From assembly GCA_030634235.1 (NCBI GenBank), contig DAOWBD010000043.1:1-7653 (forward strand): 7,653 nt of DNA, given 5' to 3'. Below the pieces are notes generated by a model, which did not search any database, was not told the origin of the DNA, and saw nothing but the letters and a program-made list of their open reading frames with translations. This document shows positions 1 through 5,246 of this stretch, piece by piece. A program made the position numbers and the translations under genes. The first letter of the stretch is position 1. Every line of letters starts with the position of its first letter. Source of the DNA: Candidatus Omnitrophota bacterium. GTDB lineage: Bacteria; Omnitrophota; Gorgyraeia; Zapsychrales; Zapsychraceae.

Positions 1-2
1 AT

Positions 3-1322
3 ATGTTCAGTTTTCTCAAGACATTATGCTTGCGAAGGACGATTGTTCTGACGATGGGCATTGTTCTCTTCTTAACAGCGAATGCGTTCGCCACGGTTGT
101 GCATTTGTATTCGGGAGACATCATTCAAGGCGAGATCGTCGAGCGTGATGATGAATTGATCAAGATCGACACTGGGCTTGGTATTCCGTTTACCTATTAT
201 CTTGACGAAATCCAGACGATCAACGGGCAATCTGTCGCTCCGGTAGAAGAAGTTGAAGCGCCGGAAGTCGTCGAAGAACCGGAAGTCATCGAAGCACCGG
301 AAGTCGTCGAAGCATCGGAAGTCGTCGAAGAATCGAAAGTTGTCGAAGCACCGGAAGTCGTCGAAGCATCGGAAGTCGTTGAAGCATCGGAAGTTGTCGA
401 AGAACTGGAAGTCGTCGAAGCATCGGAAGTCGTTGAAGCACCGGAAGTCGTCGAAGCATCGGAAGTCGTCGAAGAACCGAAAGTTGTCGAAATTCCCAAA
501 GTCGTTGAGCTGTCGGAAGTCATCATTCCGACGAGAGTCGTCGAACCTCCTAAAGTTGTCAAGCCATCGAAAGTTGCCGAGCCGCCCAAAGTTGTCGAAC
601 CGATTAAACCAGTATCTACCAAAAATGTTGCCACTCTTGATGGCGTCGATGTGTTCAAAAAGCAGGACTCTCCTGTTGCTGTTAAGCCGGGGGAAGCTTT
701 CGGTCGCAATACGGCTGCTGATCCAGGTACGCGCTTTGAATCGCTGGTTACGGCAGAGATCAATGAGGGCTCAAAAGGAGCTGAGTCTGCTGAGGCGAAA
801 TCCGAACCGAAAACGGATTTCATAAAAGTTTCTCTGCAAAAGGCCGATCAATACCTCAAGGTTTGCGCGAAAAACTTTAAGGAAACTGACGCCCTCGTCC
901 GGAAGAAATTGCCCTTTATTAAGGAGAAACTTGACGCGATCCCGATGAAAGTGCGGCGGGATATCTTGATCCTCATCGCATCTTTCATGGCGATCATGTA
1001 TGTTCTTGTCTGCCTTCCTCTCATGCTCGTTGCCATGAAACTCGGGAGAAGGCATTATTGGCTCGTCTGGATCCCGTTGGCCCAGGTTTTTTATTTTATT
1101 TACATGGCCAAGAAGTCCTTGTGGTTTGTGATCCTCTTATTGTTGCCGATCCTTAATATCTTTGTGGTGTTGTTCTTATTTGTCCATATCCTAAAGCTGC
1201 TTAAGAAATCCCTGTGGTTAGTTCTTTTGATCCTTATTCCCGGTGTTAATATCTTTACACTGTGGTATTTGGCGATCTCCAAAGCGAACCTGCCCGTAGG
1301 CCGAATATCCGAAATGGTGTAA
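3..1322 (+). CDS. Secreted/membrane-anchored protein with Val-Glu-Pro repeat linker and C-terminal multi-pass membrane block
   Basis: I do not recognise a named family for the whole protein (439 residues). Residues 1-30 form a signal peptide: basic n-region with RR at 11-12, hydrophobic core at about 13-27, and an AFA cleavage motif before Thr31. Residues 31-78 are a small, probably beta-rich domain with the pattern LYSGDIIQGEI...IDTGLGIPFTYY. Residues 85-204 are about twenty 6-residue repeats of the type E-A-(P/S)-E-V-V, grading into Pro/Lys-rich versions, a likely extended spacer across the envelope. A charged stretch (about 260-318) leads into a strongly hydrophobic C-terminus (321-428) with about four membrane segments, two beginning KKSLW and containing P-x-x-N-I-F. 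That block resembles DUF5684-type membrane proteins (family impression only). The start at base 3 fits the signal peptide, but its ribosome site lies outside the window, so an upstream start cannot be excluded. An envelope role is inferred; no enzymatic motif is visible. Confidence 0.75.
   Translation: MFSFLKTLCLRRTIVLTMGIVLFLTANAFATVVHLYSGDIIQGEIVERDDELIKIDTGLGIPFTYYLDEIQTINGQSVAPVEEVEAPEVVEEPEVIEAPEVVEASEVVEESKVVEAPEVVEASEVVEASEVVEELEVVEASEVVEAPEVVEASEVVEEPKVVEIPKVVELSEVIIPTRVVEPPKVVKPSKVAEPPKVVEPIKPVSTKNVATLDGVDVFKKQDSPVAVKPGEAFGRNTAADPGTRFESLVTAEINEGSKGAESAEAKSEPKTDFIKVSLQKADQYLKVCAKNFKETDALVRKKLPFIKEKLDAIPMKVRRDILILIASFMAIMYVLVCLPLMLVAMKLGRRHYWLVWIPLAQVFYFIYMAKKSLWFVILLLLPILNIFVVLFLFVHILKLLKKSLWLVLLILIPGVNIFTLWYLAISKANLPVGRISEMV
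255..614 (+). repeat. Degenerate 18-base tandem repeat encoding 6-residue E-A-P/S-E-V-V units
   Basis: About twenty consecutive 18-base units follow the pattern gaa-gc(a/g)-(c/t)cg-gaa-gtc-gtc. The first twelve or so are nearly identical at the DNA level. The last eight diverge to P-K-V-V types such as EIPKVV, EPPKVV and KPSKVA. All units stay in frame with the host gene, so copy-number changes would lengthen or shorten the protein spacer without breaking it. The strong codon-level similarity of the first half suggests recent expansion by slippage or recombination. Confidence 0.9.
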
Positions 1323-1343
1323 GCAAAACCCCTTTTTCCCGAC

Positions 1344-1423
1344 TATACTCTATTATAGCCATAGGTCACAAAGTAAGACTTTCCGAACCCAATAATGCCC
1401 AATTTATGACCTAATAGAGTATA
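1344..1423 (-). mobile_element. MITE-like palindrome-ended element, copy A
   Basis: This 80-base element begins TATACTCTATTA and ends TGACCTAATAGAGTATA. Its reverse complement matches the 72-base element at 3946-4017 at every position except for 8 extra bases (TAGCCATA, 1356-1363) in its left arm. The terminal inverted repeats are 17 bases long and both ends carry TA, which fits insertion at a TA dinucleotide as used by IS630/Tc1-type transposases (inference). There is no coding capacity, so any movement would need a transposase in trans. It lies 21 bases past the stop of the envelope-protein gene and upstream of the gshA promoter, where its hairpin could also limit read-through. It could alternatively be a non-mobile extragenic palindromic repeat. 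Confidence 0.75.
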
Positions 1424-1445
1424 AATGGTGGACCAGACTTTCATC

Positions 1446-1474
1446 TCGACATTTTTGGGGAATTATTGCATAAT
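1446..1474 (+). promoter_or_regulatory. Candidate sigma-70-type promoter of the gshA-gshB-grx operon
   Basis: TCGACA (1446-1451) and CATAAT (1469-1474) are each one mismatch from the -35 and -10 consensus hexamers and are separated by 17 bases. A start of transcription near 1481 would leave a leader of about 19 bases. A weak ribosome site, AGG at 1490-1492, sits 7 bases before the gshA ATG. The promoter lies inside the segment bracketed by the two inverted elements, so the operon would carry its own promoter. Confidence 0.5.
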
Positions 1475-1499
1475 AACATACTGAAATTCAGGTAATATC

Positions 1500-2780
1500 A
1501 TGGAAATATTAAAGACAAAACAATCAATTCCGCATTTGATCGATCGGATCAGGGCCAAACAAGAGGAAACCCACCGCTGGTTGGAGTCCTATGAGGGTGC
1601 TAATGAGCTGCCTCTCTACTCTTCGGTCGATATTCGCAATGCCGGCTTCAAGGCTGCCGTGGTCGATACGAACATCTTTCCCTCGGGATTTAACAATCTC
1701 TGTGAACATGGCCTTGAGGATTCGGAGGCATTTATCCGCGAAGCGATCAATAAGCGTGTGCCGGGTTGCAAGGATATCCTCATTGTTGCTGAGGAGCATA
1801 CGCGCAACACCTGGTATCTCGAAAATATTCGCATTCTGCAGCAGATCATCGAGCGCGCCGGCTTTCGGGTCCGGATCGCGACGTTTTTAAACGTCCTGCC
1901 GGCTTTTTGCGAGAAGGCCAAGTCCGTGGTGCTCGAGACGGCGACCGGCGAGCTGGTGAAAATATACTGTTTCCGCCGGATCCTCGAAGAATACAAAGAT
2001 GGTCGCGAGCATTTCGATCTGATCATCATGAACAATGACCTGACAACCGGCATTCCGGAAGTCTTGAAGGATTCAAAGGTCCCGATCTATCCGTCGATCC
2101 AGGCCGGCTGGCATTCGCGGCTGAAGTCCCATCATTTCGACCACACGCGCGATCTCATTTATGAATTCGCGCGTATCCTCGACGTGGATCCCTGGCTGTT
2201 TTCCTGTCTGTACGATGTCGTCGACGGGGTCGATATTAACATCGAATCAGACCGCCAGAAGTTAATGGATTCCGCGGCTGATCTTTTCGAAAGGATCGGG
2301 GCTAAATACCGCGAGCATCAGATCAATGAGAAGCCCTACATTTTTGTCAAAGCGGATTCAGGGACCTATGGCATGGGCGTTTTGCCCATCGAGGATCCGT
2401 CCGATATTCTGCTTTTGAACCGCAAGAGCCGCAACAAACTTCACGTCGGGAAGAGCTCGCAGGTGATCGGGCGTTACCTGTTGCAGGAAGGCGTTCCGAC
2501 GATCTACAATATTGACCAGGAAGTCAGTGAGGTCTGTATTTATCAGGTTGAGAACAACCTGATCGGCGGGTTCTATCGCTCGCACAGCTCGAAGGGGCAG
2601 CGCGACAATCTTAACTCCCGCGGCATGGAGTTCAAGAAGATGTGCCCGCATTTAAGTAAGTACGGCGACTGCGGCGTGCATCATGACATTAATATTTTCG
2701 ACGTGTACCGCATTTTAGCCCGCATTGCCGGCATTGCCGCGCACCGTGAGATCATTCAACTTGAGGCGACAAAAAAATGA
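1500..2780 (+). CDS. gshA: Glutamate--cysteine ligase, Acidithiobacillus ferrooxidans/proteobacterial type
   Basis: First step of glutathione synthesis: ATP-dependent joining of the gamma-carboxyl of glutamate to cysteine, in the cytosol. The 426-residue protein matches the separate GshA family first described from Acidithiobacillus (TIGR02049/PF08886 type), not the E. coli GshA fold family, judged by remembered conserved blocks. These include VDTNIFPSGFNNLC (55-68), NNDLTTGIP (178-186), GWHSRLKSHHF (203-213), FVKADSGTYGMGV (282-294, an ATP-grasp-like glycine-rich loop) and LNSRGMEF (381-388). The length is normal for that family and no disruption is seen. The last codons overlap the gshB start as ATGA, indicating translational coupling. 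The next two genes complete the pathway and use its product, which strongly supports the assignment. Exact binding residues are not assigned here. Confidence 0.92.
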   Translation: MEILKTKQSIPHLIDRIRAKQEETHRWLESYEGANELPLYSSVDIRNAGFKAAVVDTNIFPSGFNNLCEHGLEDSEAFIREAINKRVPGCKDILIVAEEHTRNTWYLENIRILQQIIERAGFRVRIATFLNVLPAFCEKAKSVVLETATGELVKIYCFRRILEEYKDGREHFDLIIMNNDLTTGIPEVLKDSKVPIYPSIQAGWHSRLKSHHFDHTRDLIYEFARILDVDPWLFSCLYDVVDGVDINIESDRQKLMDSAADLFERIGAKYREHQINEKPYIFVKADSGTYGMGVLPIEDPSDILLLNRKSRNKLHVGKSSQVIGRYLLQEGVPTIYNIDQEVSEVCIYQVENNLIGGFYRSHSSKGQRDNLNSRGMEFKKMCPHLSKYGDCGVHHDINIFDVYRILARIAGIAAHREIIQLEATKK

Positions 2781-3718
2781 ACTATGTTTTCTTAATGGAT
2801 CCGTTGGGCAGCGTCAATGTCAAAAAGGACACGTCTCTTGCCTTGATGGTCGGCGCCCACCGCAAAGGGCACAATGTTTATTTTCTGCCGGACGGCGGGA
2901 CCGTCCTCAAAGGCGGCCGGCTGCAGTTTCAAACGGTGAAGGTTACGCCGCAGTACGATGTTGAGCATCCGTTTATTGACGATACGCCGACGCTTCTCTT
3001 TGAGGATGATGTCGACGTCGTTTTCATCCGGACAGATCCTCCCTTTAATGAGAAATACCTGCACAACACGTGGCTGCTTGACCATCTGCCGGCGCGCGTT
3101 GCCGTGATCAATGCCCCGTCGGGGATCCGTACGGTCAATGAAAAGATCTGGGCCTCGCGGTTCACATCGATTGTTCCGAAGACGCTGATCGCCTCGAAGC
3201 GCGACGACCTGCTGGGTTTTTTGGCCGAGGAAAAAGATATTATCGCCAAGCCCACCGACAGCTACGGCGGCCAGGCGGTCTTTTACATTAAGGCCGGCGG
3301 ATCCAACACGAACGTGATCCTCGAGACCTTAACGGACAATTGGCAGCGGGATATTATTGCGCAGAAATATGTTCCCGCGGCGGCCGAAGGCGATAAACGT
3401 ATCCTTCTTCTCGACGGCGAGCCGCTCGGCGCGGTCCTGCGCCTTCATTCCGAGGACGACCACCGCAACAACTTTTTCTCCGGCGGCAAGCCGCTGGCGA
3501 CACAGGTCACCGCGCGCGATCGCGAGATCATCGGTGTGCTCAAGCCGGAGCTTGCGAAACTCGGTCTTTATTTCGTCGGTATCGACATTATCGGGGATTA
3601 CCTGATCGAGGTCAACGTCACTTCCCCTACTTGTCTTCAGGAGATGAACCGTTTGTATGACAAACAGCTTGAAGACGACGTGATCCGGTTTTCGGAGGAA
3701 CTTGTAGGGAATAATTAA
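2777..3718 (+). CDS. gshB: Glutathione synthase (ATP-grasp)
   Basis: Second step of glutathione synthesis: ATP-dependent addition of glycine to gamma-glutamylcysteine. The 313 residues match the length of the bacterial GshB family (about 315). Visible family features are RTDPPF (85-90) and NEK (121-123) in the N-terminal and linker region, the ATP-grasp loop KPTDSYGG (158-165), GDKR (205-208), RNNF (230-233) in the substrate loop, and GIDIIGDYLIEVNVTSPT (268-285) near the C-terminus, which holds the acidic and Asn metal/ATP ligands of the family. The ATG overlaps the gshA stop by four bases, with GAGG at 2763-2766 as ribosome site. Its stop codon overlaps the Shine-Dalgarno of the glutaredoxin gene. 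The reading frame is intact and G/C-rich in third positions compared with ilvB. Confidence 0.95.
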   Translation: MNYVFLMDPLGSVNVKKDTSLALMVGAHRKGHNVYFLPDGGTVLKGGRLQFQTVKVTPQYDVEHPFIDDTPTLLFEDDVDVVFIRTDPPFNEKYLHNTWLLDHLPARVAVINAPSGIRTVNEKIWASRFTSIVPKTLIASKRDDLLGFLAEEKDIIAKPTDSYGGQAVFYIKAGGSNTNVILETLTDNWQRDIIAQKYVPAAAEGDKRILLLDGEPLGAVLRLHSEDDHRNNFFSGGKPLATQVTARDREIIGVLKPELAKLGLYFVGIDIIGDYLIEVNVTSPTCLQEMNRLYDKQLEDDVIRFSEELVGNN

Positions 3719-3728
3719 GGAGATAACA

Positions 3729-3965
3729 ATGTCCGAATTAACTTTGTATTACAGGGCGATGTGCCCTTATTGCCGGAAGGTCTTGTCGTTTATGGAAGAG
3801 AAGAATATTTCCGTGGAGATGAAAGATATTTCGGGAGATCCGGAAGCGAATCAGGAATTGATGACGCTCGGCGGGAAAACCCAGGTTCCCTGCCTGAGCA
3901 TCGACGGCAAGGCCCTTTACGAATCGGACGATATTATTCAGTGGTTATACTCTATTAGGTCATAA
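3729..3965 (+). CDS. Glutaredoxin (CPYC, dithiol type) with element-derived C-terminus
   Basis: Small thiol-disulfide oxidoreductase of 78 residues that uses glutathione to reduce disulfides or remove glutathione from protein thiols. The thioredoxin-fold marks are the redox motif CPYC (12-15), the cis-proline loop TQVPCL (51-56, Pro54) and the glutathione-contacting ESDDI (65-69). The dithiol CPYC places it with class I glutaredoxins. A strong Shine-Dalgarno AAGGAG (3717-3722) sits 6 bases before the ATG and overlaps the gshB stop. The last residues YSIRS, the stop codon and two of the three bases of Leu73 lie inside the inverted-repeat element at 3946-4017. The native C-terminus was therefore probably replaced when the element arrived. 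The conserved core is complete, so activity is likely kept (inference). Confidence 0.92.
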   Translation: MSELTLYYRAMCPYCRKVLSFMEEKNISVEMKDISGDPEANQELMTLGGKTQVPCLSIDGKALYESDDIIQWLYSIRS

Positions 3966-4017
3966 ATTGGGCATTATTGGGTTCGGAAAGTCTTACTTTG
4001 TGACCTAATAGAGTATA
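3946..4017 (+). mobile_element. MITE-like palindrome-ended element, copy B
   Basis: This is a 72-base element with perfect 17-base terminal inverted repeats, TATACTCTATTAGGTCA and its complement, around a 38-base asymmetric core. Pairing extends to 21 bases with one T-G wobble. It is the exact reverse complement of 1344-1423 minus that copy's 8-base insertion. It fills nearly all the space between two convergent genes: it contains the glutaredoxin stop codon and ends 8 bases before the stop of the minus-strand gene. Its transcript could fold into a strong hairpin on either strand, so it may serve as a two-way transcription barrier. No tract of T residues follows the hairpin, so it is not a classic intrinsic terminator. 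Confidence 0.8.
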
Positions 4018-4025
4018 GGTGAGAA

Positions 4026-5063
4026 CTAAATATACATTTTTCCAATTTCTGAGGCGTCAAGCTTGCGCGCGATGATGGTCCGCTTTTGGTTGCGGTCGCT
4101 GACTGGCCAGCATTCGATCTCAAGCGGCGCGTCGTCTTTGTATTTCGAGAATTGCTGGATGAGGCCGGCGGTTGTCGAGAGAATGTCGTCGGACGGGGCC
4201 TCTCCTTTTAACAGGAGCGTCGGCCCGGCTTTCGCCTTGTCCGCGAAGATCATCACGTGATCATCGCAGTGCGCGTAGCGCAGCAGCGCGTCGTTCTCCC
4301 GTTGGTCCCTCCCGACGATCGCTTTAAACTTATCATTGATGCGAAAGTGTCTTCCCCATTGCAACGCGATGGTCTCGCGGAAGTTTCGGTAACCGTAGTT
4401 TAACGTGTCGCGCATGCGGCTGGCGAAGTTCCGGTCGGTCAGCAGGCAGCCGCCGGCCGGTTGGTTATACTCGGTGATCGTTAGGTCATTCGCTAATTGG
4501 ATCTGCGGCCTGCGGGACCTGCCCGACATATTTAACAATTTATTCCGGTCGATCAGTCCTTCCTGCTCTGGGATCGTTGGCGGTAGAAGTTGCGCGCACA
4601 GTGGACGCAGTAACCGTCCTTCGAGACCGGATTCCTTTTCGATCCGCTTCATGCTGTGGCGCTGCTGCGACATCGGCCGCTGGCCGAGCACCTCGCCCGT
4701 AAAGAGAAACTCCGCGCCGATGTGCTTCATGTACTGCGCGGCGCGCGTGAACATGTGGATGCGGCAGTCGATGCACGGGTTCATCGCGGTTCCGTAGCCG
4801 TGCTTCGGGTTGCGGACGATCTCGAGGTAATGCTCGTCGAGCTGAAGAACGATGAACTTGATGCCGATGCGGTCGGCGGCTGCTTGTGCCATGGCCTTGT
4901 CGCAGCAGCCCCAGGGCATGGCAAAGTAAACTCCGTGGACGTCGACTCCGAGGTCCTTGACGACCTTCGCGGCGAGCGTGCTGTCGAGCCCCCCGGAGAT
5001 CAGGCCCACGGCCTTGACCGGATTCTTTTCGGACGGTTGTTGAGAATGTGGCTGGTTTGTCAT
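4026..5063 (-). CDS. PP-loop ATPase, ThiI/MnmA-like tRNA thiouridylase with NFACT-R-like C-terminal domain
   Basis: Likely activates a tRNA uridine by adenylation and installs sulfur delivered as a persulfide (role inferred from family). From the ATG at 5063 the protein has 345 residues. The PP-loop SGGLDS is at 23-28. Conserved cysteines occur in WGCC (53-54), MNPCIDC (97 and 100) and PAGGCLLTD (Cys206), the pattern of thiolation enzymes. GEVLGQRPMSQ (123-133) and SGRSRRPQ (190-197) are further family blocks. Residues from about 217 on, with IVGRDQREND (239-248) and KAGPTLLLKGE (278-288), look like an NFACT-R RNA-binding module, known to be fused to such PP-loop enzymes. An upstream in-frame ATG at 5168 would add 35 residues, but that stretch reads through the palindrome at 5120-5152 and a candidate promoter, so I prefer 5063. 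No good Shine-Dalgarno is seen. The exact modified position (for example U8 or U34) cannot be told. Confidence 0.82.
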   Translation of the reverse strand: MTNQPHSQQPSEKNPVKAVGLISGGLDSTLAAKVVKDLGVDVHGVYFAMPWGCCDKAMAQAAADRIGIKFIVLQLDEHYLEIVRNPKHGYGTAMNPCIDCRIHMFTRAAQYMKHIGAEFLFTGEVLGQRPMSQQRHSMKRIEKESGLEGRLLRPLCAQLLPPTIPEQEGLIDRNKLLNMSGRSRRPQIQLANDLTITEYNQPAGGCLLTDRNFASRMRDTLNYGYRNFRETIALQWGRHFRINDKFKAIVGRDQRENDALLRYAHCDDHVMIFADKAKAGPTLLLKGEAPSDDILSTTAGLIQQFSKYKDDAPLEIECWPVSDRNQKRTIIARKLDASEIGKMYI

Positions 5064-5074
5064 AGCGTCACAAT

Positions 5075-5101
5075 AATATATTATTTTTAATCGTAATACA
5101 A
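5075..5101 (-). promoter_or_regulatory. Weak candidate promoter for the thiouridylase-like gene
   Basis: On the minus strand TTGTAT (5101-5096) and TATATT (5080-5075) are spaced by 15 bases. Transcription would begin only a few bases before the ATG at 5063, implying a very short or leaderless transcript, which agrees with the absence of a clear Shine-Dalgarno. The spacing is shorter than ideal and the region is A/T-rich, so a chance match is quite possible. Confidence 0.25.
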
Positions 5102-5119
5102 GCCGATTATTTTCCAGAA

Positions 5120-5152
5120 AACCTAAACTGACCCCGGGGGTCAGTTTAGGTT
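5120..5152. repeat. 33-base palindrome between divergent genes
   Basis: Two perfect 16-base arms, AACCTAAACTGACCCC and its complement, surround a single central G. The palindrome lies between the candidate promoter of the minus-strand gene and that of ilvB. It ends about 10 bases before the ilvB -35 box. It shares no sequence with the element flanking the glutathione operon. It could be an operator for a dimeric regulator, an extragenic palindromic repeat, or abutting ends of a lost element. On the minus strand a short TTTT follows the stem, so weak terminator activity is also possible. Confidence 0.85.
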
Positions 5153-5161
5153 CAAATAAAG

Positions 5162-5190
5162 CTTGCATAATCTCTCGACTTTATTATAAT
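5162..5190 (+). promoter_or_regulatory. Candidate sigma-70-type promoter of ilvBN
   Basis: A perfect -10 box TATAAT (5185-5190) is preceded by CTTGCA (5162-5167, 17-base spacer) or TTGCAT (5163-5168, 16-base spacer) as a -35 region. Transcription from about 5197 would give a leader of roughly 50 bases. That leader is too short for a T-box or a classical leader-peptide attenuator, and none is seen. GGAAG (5234-5238) is the ribosome site, 8 bases before the ilvB ATG. Confidence 0.5.
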
Positions 5191-5246
5191 ATTTTCACTT
5201 AACTTGATGAGAATATTAGTCCATTCTTAAAACGGAAGTATCATCC

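Noticed and set aside
255..614. Regularly spaced short repeats as a possible CRISPR array
   Set aside because: The units are contiguous, 18 bases long and in frame with a protein, with no unique spacers.
197..825. Long open frames on both strands across the repeat region (Ser/Thr-rich on minus, Lys/Arg/Ser-rich in another plus frame)
   Set aside because: They are frame shadows of the 18-base repeat. The plus-strand frame from base 3 has the signal peptide, domain and membrane segments that mark the real protein.
1323..1343. Possible intrinsic terminator after the envelope-protein gene (AAAACCCCTTTTT)
   Set aside because: The only stem is four A-T pairs around a C loop, too weak to call; the adjacent palindromic element is the better candidate barrier.
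4466..4490. TATACTC followed 8 bases later by TTAGGTCAT, resembling an interrupted arm of the flanking element
   Set aside because: It falls inside the conserved NDLTITEYN coding block of the thiouridylase-like gene, has no partner arm, and is explained by coding constraint and chance.
4656..5090. Plus-strand open frame of 144 codons
   Set aside because: It lies antisense to the PP-loop gene, whose motifs (SGGLDS, MNPCIDC, GEVLGQRP) are in the minus frame.
5191..5246. Leader peptide or T-box attenuation upstream of ilvB
   Set aside because: The leader is too short, with no run of branched-chain codons, no T-box core and no terminator hairpin.
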